A DNA stretch of 51,266 nt from Lachnospiraceae bacterium (GTDB lineage Bacteria > Bacillota > Clostridia > Lachnospirales > Lachnospiraceae). Of this stretch, positions 8,546 to 16,050 are shown piece by piece. The stretch spans positions 1 to 51,266 of the forward strand of contig JAFTQM010000065.1 of NCBI GenBank assembly GCA_017462755.1, in the 5' to 3' direction. Both the position numbers and the translations under genes were made by a program. The first letter of the stretch is position 1. Each line of letters opens with the position of its first letter. Below the pieces are notes generated by a model. The model had not been told where the DNA came from. It saw nothing but the letters and a program-made list of their open reading frames with translations, and ran no database searches.

Positions 8546-9535
8546 TCAAGCTTCTGTCAACCAATGCTTGAGCTGTTCTGTCTGCTCTGCCCAACGACGC
8601 AGCTCCTTCATTGTACCAAGCATCTGTTCCACGCCCTGCTTCCTCTCACGTTCATCACCAATTTCCATTCCAAGCGCACGTTTTACGCAGTATTCCAGCC
8701 AGCCAAGCATTCCCTCGCAGCTGCAGGCAAGCACCACATTCCAATCTGCATCTGCAACACTACGATATTCCGTATAGCCCGCCAAAAGCGCCTGCACCTT
8801 CGTCTGCTCCAGTGTCCCATTTGTATCCGCTGCCCAATAAAAAACTACCTCTGCCAGCTCCTTATCCGGATTGACGTAGCCCGCCGCTTCCCAATCAATA
8901 ATATATGGCGTTTCCTCTCTCCACAGCACATTCTTCGGGTCCAAATCACGATGACTGATGACCTGCTCTTTTACCAGCTGCTCTATCGCCTGTGTTACCT
9001 GCTTATCCCAATGCAAAAGCTGCGGCAGCATCTCCTCATACACCGCAAGCCACGATGTCTGTTGCTTTTTCGCCTCACACAGATAAGTTTCCCACGGAAT
9101 CAGAGAACGTATACCGCTTTCTTTTTCTACAGTGTCCACACATAACTGCTTTGCGTGCAGCTTTCCCAGTACCTGTCCCATGCTTTTGCAATGTTTCTTG
9201 GTAATCTGCGGCGGATAAACGGACGCACCGTCCAGCCAGTCGAAAATCATGTAATAACTGCCCTCCAGACAAAGCAACTGCTCTCCGTTCCACTCCTTTG
9301 CCGCTATCACCGGAATATCCCCACAAGCAGCCCTTGCAACCTTCTCCGAAGAAATCATATTCTGCATTGCTTTCGCACGCTTCATAATCTCCGGATTTAA
9401 GCGTTTTACCGCATATTCACCATTCTTTGTTTTTACCCGGTACATCTTATGCAATAACCCGCCGACAACCTCCTGCGGCTCCTCGCACAGTTCTCCAAGC
9501 CCATAACGTAAACATAGCTTCTCTATCCCATTCAT
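8546..9535 (-). CDS. APH-fold phosphotransferase (aminoglycoside/choline kinase-like)
   Basis: 329 residues from the ATG at 9535, which has AAAGG 7 nt upstream; reading further upstream would run into the preceding acetyltransferase gene. Protein-kinase-like fold: nucleotide-binding Lys44 in YAVKRL, brace motif SHRDLDPKN with catalytic Asp197 and Asn202, and the metal-binding IIDWEAAGY (Asp214). It is the last gene in a run APH–GNAT pairs reading from 11501. The APH family (PF01636) covers aminoglycoside, macrolide, choline and homoserine kinases, plus CotS-like spore proteins; substrate cannot be read from sequence. Confidence 0.85.
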   Translation of the reverse strand: MNGIEKLCLRYGLGELCEEPQEVVGGLLHKMYRVKTKNGEYAVKRLNPEIMKRAKAMQNMISSEKVARAACGDIPVIAAKEWNGEQLLCLEGSYYMIFDWLDGASVYPPQITKKHCKSMGQVLGKLHAKQLCVDTVEKESGIRSLIPWETYLCEAKKQQTSWLAVYEEMLPQLLHWDKQVTQAIEQLVKEQVISHRDLDPKNVLWREETPYIIDWEAAGYVNPDKELAEVVFYWAADTNGTLEQTKVQALLAGYTEYRSVADADWNVVLACSCEGMLGWLEYCVKRALGMEIGDERERKQGVEQMLGTMKELRRWAEQTEQLKHWLTEA

Positions 9536-9570
9536 AGTAATACCTTTCTTCCCAACTCCTATTCCGACGA

Positions 9571-10005
9571 TTACAGTTGCTTTGTAAAGCAAATAATTCG
9601 GTTTGCCTCCAAAAAGCCCATACGCTTGTGAAATTCCAGACTCATCGTATTGGTCAGTTCGCAATCACTGGCAAATTCGGAGCAGCCCTGCTCCTTCGCC
9701 CACGTTTCACACGCTGCCACCAACTTTCGCGCATAGCCCTGTCTGCGGTATTTCTCGCTCACAAAAATCCCTTCCAGATAACCGACCGGACTGCTTTCCG
9801 TTCCTTCCACATAATCATGACGCAGCTGGCACTGTGCAAAGGCAATCGCCTCTCCTGCCTCCTGCGCAAAAAATATCGCTGCCTCCGGACCTGCAATCAT
9901 CTCTGCAAATTCCTCTGCCAACTCCTCAATTTCATGGCTTTTCCACATCTGAATCGCCAGCTCTGCCACTGCTTTGGTATCTGCTGTTGTCGCTCTGCAA
10001 ATCAT
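9571..10005 (-). CDS. AAC(6')-type GNAT acetyltransferase (aminoglycoside 6'-N-acetyltransferase-like)
   Basis: 144 residues from the ATG at 10005, 17 bp after the previous stop and with GGGGA 8 nt upstream. The length and the segments CQLRHDYVEGTESSPVGYLE, FVSEKYRRQGYARKLV (acetyl-CoA loop R-R-Q-G-Y-A) and GCSEFASDCELTNTMSLEFH closely follow the pattern I know for chromosomal AAC(6')-I enzymes, which acetylate the 6'-amine of kanamycin-type aminoglycosides. It sits between two APH-fold kinase genes, a suggestive setting for antibiotic or aminosugar modification. Resistance activity itself is inference; the natural substrate could be another amine. Confidence 0.8.
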   Translation of the reverse strand: MICRATTADTKAVAELAIQMWKSHEIEELAEEFAEMIAGPEAAIFFAQEAGEAIAFAQCQLRHDYVEGTESSPVGYLEGIFVSEKYRRQGYARKLVAACETWAKEQGCSEFASDCELTNTMSLEFHKRMGFLEANRIICFTKQL

Positions 10006-10022
10006 ATTCGTTTTCCCCCATC

Positions 10023-10973
10023 TCATTGCAGCTCCGCAAGCGATGCCTGAAACAGCGGTGCAACCCATTGATACTGGCTATCGTCCGCATAACCGCGATA
10101 CTTGCCCTCTGTCATCATCGTCAAATAGAGCAGCACATCGTACCAATAAATCCGACGCATTTCGCTCTCCGTAAAGCTCTCCTGTCCATAGCCCCGCAAA
10201 AATGCCGCATTTCTGGTATGTCTGCGGAATCGGTCCTCCATCAACGGTTCTCCAAACAGCGCCCGCTCCCAGTCAATAATACCGGTAACCTTCTGCCCCT
10301 TGATGAACACATTTCCCTCCCACATATCATAATGCACAAACGCAGGTACTGTTACCTCATCAAATATATGCTTATCCCGCTCCAACAATGCAAGCAATTC
10401 TGCTCCGGTCGTAAAATATTCTACTTCCTTTCGGTCCGCATCCATCGTTACATTTGACAACAAATAACGTAAAAACTCATATTGTGTCCGGAACCGATGT
10501 TCCTCGTCTCCCAGCAAACCGAAATACTCACCGGAAATCGTCGCAAGCCGGCGTACCAGCCGTCCTATCTGCTTATTTATCTCTGACTTTTCTTCCTCTG
10601 ACATAGAACCGGATTTCAGAAAAAAGTTTTCTCCCTCCAATACCTGCATAAAGAAATATTCTCCGCTACAAAGTGTTTTGGACGCATCGTGCTCATACAC
10701 CTGCGCTATCATTCCCGGCAAAGCCTTCTCTGCCAGCTCCATCGCCTTTACCTCTGCCGACATCAGATGGATTTCATTCGTCATATAGCCGCTCGTATCT
10801 GCTGCCGCTATTTTTAGTATTGTATTACTACCGTCGGTAAAGGTAATACGATATGCTACGTTGCACATCCCTTCTGTAAGCTCCTGACAATCCCTTATCT
10901 CTTTTCCCTGAAATGCCTTTCCTGCCATTTCCCGAATCTTTTCCATTGTCTGCTGATTCTTTGTAAGCGCCAT
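10023..10973 (-). CDS. APH-fold phosphotransferase (aminoglycoside phosphotransferase family)
   Basis: 316 residues, ATG at 10973 preceded by GGGGAAGATT. Nucleotide-binding Lys54 in TILKIA, brace motif VHYDMWEGNVF (His214, Asp216, Asn221), and GIIDWERALFGEP (Asp234). The WEGN variant and 'DWERALFGEP' are typical of the phosphotransferase enzyme family (PF01636). The upstream GNAT gene ends 27 bp before and the downstream AAC(6')-like gene starts 17 bp after, so the set is one transcript. Only moderate resemblance to the first APH gene, so these are not a recent duplication. Substrate unknown. Confidence 0.85.
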   Translation of the reverse strand: MALTKNQQTMEKIREMAGKAFQGKEIRDCQELTEGMCNVAYRITFTDGSNTILKIAAADTSGYMTNEIHLMSAEVKAMELAEKALPGMIAQVYEHDASKTLCSGEYFFMQVLEGENFFLKSGSMSEEEKSEINKQIGRLVRRLATISGEYFGLLGDEEHRFRTQYEFLRYLLSNVTMDADRKEVEYFTTGAELLALLERDKHIFDEVTVPAFVHYDMWEGNVFIKGQKVTGIIDWERALFGEPLMEDRFRRHTRNAAFLRGYGQESFTESEMRRIYWYDVLLYLTMMTEGKYRGYADDSQYQWVAPLFQASLAELQ

Positions 10974-11000
10974 AATCTTCCCCGTTTTCTCCTGCCATAC

Positions 11001-11501
11001 TTATTCTGCATTTTTCGCATAGTATACACAATGTTGCAATTTCCCGCGATACACCAACTCGTCCGTTTTTTCTATCCGCTTCATGCCACACTTCTCCATG
11101 ACCCGCTGACTCGCCAGATTCTCCTCGAAGGCTCCTGCGCATACCTCACGAAAGCCACGTTGAAACAACTCCTCTATCACAGCTGCCAACATCTCCGTCG
11201 CATACCCCTGATTATGAAACTCCGGATGAACCACATACCCCAGTTCAATACTATCCTGTGTCATTTCTACTTCGTTCACAAAACCAAGCAATTCTTTACC
11301 GTTATCCATTCCACGTACATAATGTCCATCCGAATGCGAAAACTCCCGTAATCTCTGATGCAATGCTACCACCTGTTCTTTGGTCGTAAAATCCGGCAGC
11401 ATATACGTCCGCTTTATCACTTCATTCGTCAGAAGCTTCACCATGTCCGCTTCATCTTTCTCTTCCAACGGCCGAATGATTAATCGTTTTGTTGTAAGCA
11501 T
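11001..11501 (-). CDS. GNAT acetyltransferase, RimJ/RimL type
   Basis: 166 residues from the ATG at 11501, with AGGAGGGGG directly upstream; an in-frame extension to 11555 lacks a ribosome site. The start MLTTKRLIIRPLEEKDEADM is the signature opening of Acetyltransf_3/RimJ-RimL enzymes; the acetyl-CoA loop is FHNQGYATEM and the C-terminal ASQRVMEKCGMKRIEK fits the fold. Such enzymes acetylate N-termini of ribosomal proteins or small amines. It is the first gene of the GNAT–APH–AAC–APH run and follows a large palindromic element. Substrate unknown. Confidence 0.85.
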   Translation of the reverse strand: MLTTKRLIIRPLEEKDEADMVKLLTNEVIKRTYMLPDFTTKEQVVALHQRLREFSHSDGHYVRGMDNGKELLGFVNEVEMTQDSIELGYVVHPEFHNQGYATEMLAAVIEELFQRGFREVCAGAFEENLASQRVMEKCGMKRIEKTDELVYRGKLQHCVYYAKNAE

Positions 11502-11827
11502 TTTCCCCCTCCTACCTTCACCTTCAAAATCAATGCAAGACTTTTGAGTTATCAAATTTTTTATTCTACCGACAAAACGACTACAAAACTCTCCATAAGT
11601 TATATCTCAGTCAGACAAGCTAATCAAAACCAAAGCAGGTACTCGAAGACCGCCGGTACTTAGACGCTGTATTATAGCGTCTTATGTACCGCTGCGAGGC
11701 TTCGGTAGCGAGAGCGTGCCTGCTTGCGTTTTGGATTAAGCTTGGCTGACGTTAGAAAAATGGTGCTTTTCAATCGTTTGTCTACAGCGAACAAAAATGC
11801 GGAAACTCAAAAAAACTTACATTCACC
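11502..11827. other. 326-bp gene-free interval holding a large palindromic element
   Basis: No open frame with a ribosome site was found. The interval is dominated by the 141-bp imperfect inverted repeat described separately; outside it the DNA is AT-rich. No hairpin followed by a T-run was seen right after the small gene ending at 11828. A clear promoter for the GNAT/APH run was not identified. Confidence 0.6.
11610..11750. repeat. 141-bp imperfect palindrome with nested stems (REP/MITE-like element or structured RNA)
   Basis: The outer arms (from 11610 and to 11750) are about 33 nt each: GTCAGACAAGCTAATC pairs with GATTAAGCTTGGCTGAC, and AAAGCAGG pairs with CCTGCTT. Nested inside are GGTAC/GTACC (11655–11659, 11686–11690) and AGACGCT/AGCGTCT (11662–11668, 11676–11682). 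The right half has extra unpaired bases (about 11705–11716). No terminal direct repeat or transposase was seen, so its nature is undecided. Confidence 0.65.
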
Positions 11828-12088
11828 TTACCATGTCGTTTTCTGGTCCTTGTGCGTGAAATTTTTCAAACGTACCTTTAATGCAGATAAACGGCTCTCA
11901 TAAAATTCCTGCTGCGCTGCACTTAGCTCTCCTGCCTCCACGGATGCCTGAAGCCGGCGTTCCAATTCCCGCAAATCCTCCTGCGCCGCGTCCTTGTAGT
12001 TGTTTGACAAATTCAACTGAATATTTTGAAGCAATGTATCCAGCTGCTTTGCTGTTTTTGCTTTTTTGAAAAATCCAAACATCTTCAT
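11828..12088 (-). CDS. Small helical hypothetical protein downstream of MATE exporter
   Basis: 86 residues from 12088, or 84 from the second ATG at 12082, which has GGGG at better spacing. Not recognised as a named family. It opens with MFGFFKKAKTAKQLD and continues as two amphipathic, charged helices with heptad-like spacing (about 15–45 and 48–78), probably a cytosolic helical hairpin or coiled coil. It begins just 3–9 bp after the MATE stop, and its ribosome site lies inside the end of that gene, so translation is probably coupled. No signal peptide and no cysteines. Confidence 0.6.
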   Translation of the reverse strand: MKMFGFFKKAKTAKQLDTLLQNIQLNLSNNYKDAAQEDLRELERRLQASVEAGELSAAQQEFYESRLSALKVRLKNFTHKDQKTTW

Positions 12089-12091
12089 CCC

Positions 12092-13444
12092 CTATTCTTC
12101 CTTCTCCGCCAATCTGCGCATAACAAAGAAATAACTAATTACCAGTACAATATCAGCACCTATCCATGCCGAAACCTCCGCATAGAAAATACCGCTGTTT
12201 CCCATAACTGCAGGCAAAAGCAATGCACCTGCCGTTCGCATTACAAACTCTGCTATACCGGACAGCATCGGCAAAAGTGTATTACCGACTCCTTGTATCG
12301 CCGAGCGCACCACATGCAGCAGATAGAGTATCGGCAGGCAGACGCCCATAACCACCAGATAATGATACGCAACCTTCAACGCTTCCGCGACCTCCTCCGG
12401 TGTTCCCGAAAGGAAACCGTTCAGAATCGGCTTACCCAACAGCAGCATCACCACTGCTATCACAACCGAAGTAAGCAACGCCACGCCCAGTGCCGCACGC
12501 ATTCCCTCGCGGATTCGTTTTATCTTTCCCGCACCAAGATTTTGTCCGACATATGTCGCAACGGCATAACCGTAGGAAACCGCTGCCACCTCCAGCAAAC
12601 CATACATCTTATTGGTTGCCGTATAGCCTGCAATAAAGATAACTCCACAGCCATTGACCACAAACTGAACAATCATACCGCCGATTGCAATAATCGCATT
12701 CTGAAATGCCATCGGAAAGCCCAGTCCCAGCAAACGTCCGCACAGCTGTCCCGTCAGCTTAAAATCTGCACGTTTCAGCTTTAAAAACTCAATTTTCCGG
12801 ATATAATACAAGCAGAAGATACAGGAAACCACCTGTGCAATCAGAGTCGCTATCGCTGCTCCCGCAATTCCCCAACGAAAGCCCAATACAAACAGCAAAT
12901 CTAACACAATATTTGTAACCGAAGCAAGCACCATTGCATACAACGGAGTTCGGCTATCACCAAGCGAGCGCAGAATGCTCGCCAACAAATTGTACGCCAT
13001 AACAATCGGCATTCCTGCAAACATAATACGCAGATACAAAAGCGTATTCGGCATAATCTCCCCCGGTGTCTGCAAAAGCGTCAGCACCGGCTCTGCAATC
13101 AACTGCCCAATTGCCACCAGCAGCACCGAAAACATCAGTGCCAGCCCCGTCGAACAGCCAACCGTCCGGCGAAGTCCTGCCATATCACCGGCTCCGAATT
13201 CCTGCGACATTCGAATCGCAAAGCCCTGTGCGAAGCCCTGCACAATACCGAGCATCATCCAGTTCAGCCAATCCGCCGCTCCCAAGGCTGCCAACGAATC
13301 TACGCCTAACGCCTTGCCGACAATCATCGTATCCACTACCGTATACAATTGCTGAAAAATATTTCCCGCCATCAGTGGTAATGCAAACGCAAGCATCAGC
13401 ACGGCGGGCTTTCCCTGCGTCATATTTTTCGTTTTCGAATTCAT
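12092..13444 (-). CDS. MATE-family multidrug/sodium antiporter
   Basis: 450 residues, the usual family length, with 12 predicted membrane helices in two lobes. N-terminal PLMAGNIFQQLYTVVDTMIV and second-lobe FPMAFQNAIIAIGGMIVQF are the duplicated MatE (PF01554) signatures. It would export cationic compounds using a sodium or proton gradient. Start at 13444 (MNSKTKNMTQGKP) with GAGG upstream. Co-transcribed with the small gene at 11828. Separate from, and intact compared with, the split MATE gene at 43.8–45.2 kb. Confidence 0.9.
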   Translation of the reverse strand: MNSKTKNMTQGKPAVLMLAFALPLMAGNIFQQLYTVVDTMIVGKALGVDSLAALGAADWLNWMMLGIVQGFAQGFAIRMSQEFGAGDMAGLRRTVGCSTGLALMFSVLLVAIGQLIAEPVLTLLQTPGEIMPNTLLYLRIMFAGMPIVMAYNLLASILRSLGDSRTPLYAMVLASVTNIVLDLLFVLGFRWGIAGAAIATLIAQVVSCIFCLYYIRKIEFLKLKRADFKLTGQLCGRLLGLGFPMAFQNAIIAIGGMIVQFVVNGCGVIFIAGYTATNKMYGLLEVAAVSYGYAVATYVGQNLGAGKIKRIREGMRAALGVALLTSVVIAVVMLLLGKPILNGFLSGTPEEVAEALKVAYHYLVVMGVCLPILYLLHVVRSAIQGVGNTLLPMLSGIAEFVMRTAGALLLPAVMGNSGIFYAEVSAWIGADIVLVISYFFVMRRLAEKEE

Positions 13445-13497
13445 ATCCTAAATTCCTCTCTTGTTTCTTCCTGCTTTCCTTCCCTCACTCCTGTTTT

Positions 13498-13538
13498 GAA
13501 AAAAGAGGACACCCCGTTCACATCAGGGTCCCTCTTTT
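13498..13538 (-). terminator. Rho-independent terminator of the GH13 gene
   Basis: Minus strand: AAAGAGGGACCC, loop, GGGGTGTCCTCTTTTTT; a near-perfect stem ending in a T-run, 4 bp after the stop codon at 13542. Confidence 0.75.
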
Positions 13539-13541
13539 TCA

Positions 13542-15641
13542 TTAGAGCAATTCTTTCGGAAAATTCTTCAATATGATGCTGGAATACGGACGCAGACGCA
13601 TCGCAAGCATTCCCTTCTCTATAAAGTACATTGCCATATCTACGCCAAAGCCCTCCTGATTGGTATAAAGCATACGAACCAGCGGCACATCCTCCTGACA
13701 GCCCAGCTGCCAGACCGGCACATTTACATTTACTTCATAATCGTTGTTGTTTACCAATATTACAAACTGCTCTTCTCTATTAAAACGTCCATAGCCAATC
13801 ACTCCATGTGCCCCGTACAGGAACTTGAGTGAGCCTGTCTTTAATGCCTGATAAGCCTTATGAATCGCAATCGCTTCGCGGTGCAGACGAATCAGCTCCT
13901 TATTCTCTCTGCCCCAAGGATAGGTACGACGATTGTCCGGATCCGTCCAACCGCACACACCTGCTTCATCTCCGTAATAAATCGTCGGTGCTCCCGGCCA
14001 GGTCATCTGTATTACCACTGCCTCCCGCATAATCGCCGGATTCAGATATGCCTCTGCCGCCTGCGGTCCTACCGTCGCGGTACGTCCGACCCTGCGATTC
14101 GTCCTCGTCATAAAACGGGAATGATCATGGTTAGAAAGCTCATTCATCGCCACCTGCAAAGACTGCGTCTGAAAACGGGTCATATAATGCTGCATCGCAC
14201 CAAAAAACGCATTTTCATTGCAATACATATCATCCCGATAGCCGTCACTATGCTTTTCCAAACCGGTTAAAAACCAGGTAAGCGGCTCCATGAACGCATC
14301 GTAATTCATAACAGAATCCCATTCATTTCCCTCAAGCCATGGGCTTGGGTCGCCGTAATGCTCTGCTAAAATCAGTGCATCCGGATTGGCACTGCGTACA
14401 TTTTCGCGAAATGCCTTCCAGAATTTATGATTATACTCTGCGGAATGTCCCAAATCCGCTGCCACATCCAGTCTCCAACCGTCCACATTGTAAGGCGGCG
14501 AAACCCATTTGCGCGCGATTCGCATAATATAATTGAACAGCTTTTCCGAGCCCTCATAGTTCAGCTTTGGTAAGGTGTCATGCCCCCACCAGCCGTCATA
14601 GGTACCATTGTAAGGCCAGTGCAGCTTTTCCGGACAATGAAAGCGGAAAAAGGTATGATACGGACTGTTTTCATCCACATAGGCTCCCTTTTCATAGCCC
14701 TCTGCCTTCTCATAAATACCTTCTCTGTCCAGCCATTTATTGAACGAGCCACAGTGATTGAATACACCGTCCAGAATTACCTTCATTCCTCTGCGATGTA
14801 TCTCCTCCACCAGCTCTGCAAAATACCGATTGCTTGCCTCCAGATTTTCCTTTGAAGTCACACGACTGATATAGCGAGTTGCCTTTTTGTTGTCCTTCAC
14901 ATCATACGGCAGACATTCTCCCTCATCCTCCAATATCACGCCAAAATGCGGGTCAATATAGTCGTAATCCTGTATGTCGTATTTGTGATTGGACGGTGAT
15001 ACAAAAATCGGGTTAAAATAAATCACCTCGACACCCAGCTCCTGCAAATAATCCAAACGCTTCCGCACACCTGCAAGGTCACCGCCATAAAACTCACGCA
15101 CACCCATGGATGCCGGATATTTGTACCAGTTTACTACCCGAGTCGTTCCCTCGGAAATATAGATATATTCTCTGTCCAGTACGTCGTTGGATGGGTCCCC
15201 GTTGCAAAAACGGTCTACAAAAATCTGATAAAATATCGCACCCTTCGCCCAATCCGGTGTCTTAAAGCCCGGTGTAATGGCAAAGCTGTATTCCGGCCGA
15301 TATACATCATCCACTCCTACTCTATTGTAATAGTACTCCCGCTCTCTATGCTCCAACAGGAAGTAGTATGTGATTCTCTCGTTATTTAAATAAAGCTCTG
15401 TTTCGTAAAAATCAAAACGGGCATCGCTTTGTACCACCTGCATCGGATAACGTTTTTCCCTTGCACAAAGCCATACCTTATCTACATTGTCTTTTTCTAC
15501 GCGAATTCGAATGGTTACCGTCTCATACGGCATCGGTTCTGCCGGGATGCGATAGTCTGCAGTGCCGTCACTAAATACTGCATCCCGATTGAACGGCTTG
15601 CTTTCTCGATATGTCTCACGAACATTTGATGTATTCTTCAT
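13542..15641 (-). CDS. Intracellular neopullulanase / cyclomaltodextrinase-like alpha-glycosidase (GH13)
   Basis: 699 residues without signal peptide, so cytosolic. An N-terminal beta-sandwich (about 25–125, CBM34-like) precedes the (beta/alpha)8 barrel. GH13 signature regions are intact: DGVFNHCG at 291–298, GWRLDVAAD with nucleophile Asp392, LAEHYGD with acid/base Glu427, and LSNHDHSR with Asp506. LPKLN at 357–361 corresponds to the MPKLN motif of subfamily GH13_20. Such enzymes hydrolyse imported maltodextrins, cyclodextrins or pullulan fragments. Single-gene unit with its own terminator; a -10-like TATACT lies at 15683–15678 with a weak -35. Exact specificity is inferred. Confidence 0.9.
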   Translation of the reverse strand: MKNTSNVRETYRESKPFNRDAVFSDGTADYRIPAEPMPYETVTIRIRVEKDNVDKVWLCAREKRYPMQVVQSDARFDFYETELYLNNERITYYFLLEHREREYYYNRVGVDDVYRPEYSFAITPGFKTPDWAKGAIFYQIFVDRFCNGDPSNDVLDREYIYISEGTTRVVNWYKYPASMGVREFYGGDLAGVRKRLDYLQELGVEVIYFNPIFVSPSNHKYDIQDYDYIDPHFGVILEDEGECLPYDVKDNKKATRYISRVTSKENLEASNRYFAELVEEIHRRGMKVILDGVFNHCGSFNKWLDREGIYEKAEGYEKGAYVDENSPYHTFFRFHCPEKLHWPYNGTYDGWWGHDTLPKLNYEGSEKLFNYIMRIARKWVSPPYNVDGWRLDVAADLGHSAEYNHKFWKAFRENVRSANPDALILAEHYGDPSPWLEGNEWDSVMNYDAFMEPLTWFLTGLEKHSDGYRDDMYCNENAFFGAMQHYMTRFQTQSLQVAMNELSNHDHSRFMTRTNRRVGRTATVGPQAAEAYLNPAIMREAVVIQMTWPGAPTIYYGDEAGVCGWTDPDNRRTYPWGRENKELIRLHREAIAIHKAYQALKTGSLKFLYGAHGVIGYGRFNREEQFVILVNNNDYEVNVNVPVWQLGCQEDVPLVRMLYTNQEGFGVDMAMYFIEKGMLAMRLRPYSSIILKNFPKELL

Positions 15642-15769
15642 AATAAGCTCAACCTCTGTAAGTGTTAGTACTATTTTAGTATACCCACCTTGGAATTACA
15701 ATAGTAATTTTCAGTGGAATTAAAATTTCTTAACAAAATAGTCTTGAATCGACTACATTCCCAATGCAT

Positions 15770-15867
15770 GAAAAAAGGACAGCTTACGGTCGCTGTCCTC
15801 TTTCGGAGAAGGTATTTTTGTTACTTATGGGGTGTAGCAAAAACTATATAATGTATTGGGGTTTACG
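15770..15867 (-). ncRNA. Candidate small RNA of about 100 nt with C-rich single-stranded patches
   Basis: It has its own extended -10 promoter upstream (15874–15903) and ends with a perfect AGGACAGC/GCTGTCCT stem (15792–15799, 15776–15783) followed by six T. No open frame with a ribosome site is present. The body carries ACCCC-type patches and CCTTCTCC, which could pair with purine-rich Shine-Dalgarno sequences, as known for trans-acting sRNAs of Firmicutes such as RoxS/RsaE. The start point is estimated as about 7 nt after the -10. No named RNA family recognised. Confidence 0.5.
15776..15799 (-). terminator. Terminator of the candidate small RNA
   Basis: Perfect 8-bp stem AGGACAGC/GCTGTCCT with an 8-nt loop, followed on the minus strand by TTTTTT (15776–15771). 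Confidence 0.75.
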
Positions 15868-15873
15868 AGTATT

Positions 15874-15903
15874 ATTATAGCAGAATCTTCGAATAAGTGT
15901 GCA
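15874..15903 (-). promoter_or_regulatory. Extended -10 promoter of the candidate small RNA
   Basis: Minus strand TGC followed by TATAAT (15879–15874), with TGCACA (15903–15898) as a -35-like hexamer at 18-bp spacing. No gene start follows within 230 bp, while a terminator follows after about 75 bp. Confidence 0.55.
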
Positions 15904-16000
15904 TAAACTTGATACAATTTTTCTTGTTTTTTCCGTCATTTTGACAAGAACCTTTCCTTCTTGCTTTTTCGACAAATGTGAAAATAGACAAAAAGACATA

Positions 16001-16036
16001 AAAAAACCCGATTTTCGTTGGAAAAGCGGGTTTTTT
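16001..16036. terminator. Strong bidirectional terminator after ftsH
   Basis: AAAAAACCCG and CGGGTTTTTT flank an inner TTTTC/GAAAA stem with a GTTG loop. It starts 14 bp after the ftsH stop codon. Confidence 0.85.
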
Positions 16037-16050
16037 ACAATTTCTGTTAT

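Larger units (their letters stand above)
15642..16050. other. 409-bp gene-free interval: promoter region of the GH13 gene, candidate sRNA, ftsH terminator
   Basis: Contents: a -10-like TATACT for the GH13 gene (15678–15683); a self-contained promoter–terminator unit on the minus strand (15770–15903), annotated as a candidate small RNA; an inverted repeat TTCTTGT/ACAAGAA (15921–15950); and the strong terminator of ftsH (16001–16036). No protein-coding frame with a ribosome site was seen. Confidence 0.6.

Noticed and set aside
9603-10457. 284-codon plus-strand frame opposite the AAC(6')-like and APH genes
   Set aside because: Antisense shadow of two genes with clear catalytic motifs; Pro/Ser/Leu/His-rich and no family pattern.
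15706-15721. CodY-like AATTTTCAGTGGAATT before the GH13 gene
   Set aside because: Starts well but differs at four or more positions from the consensus in the second half-site.
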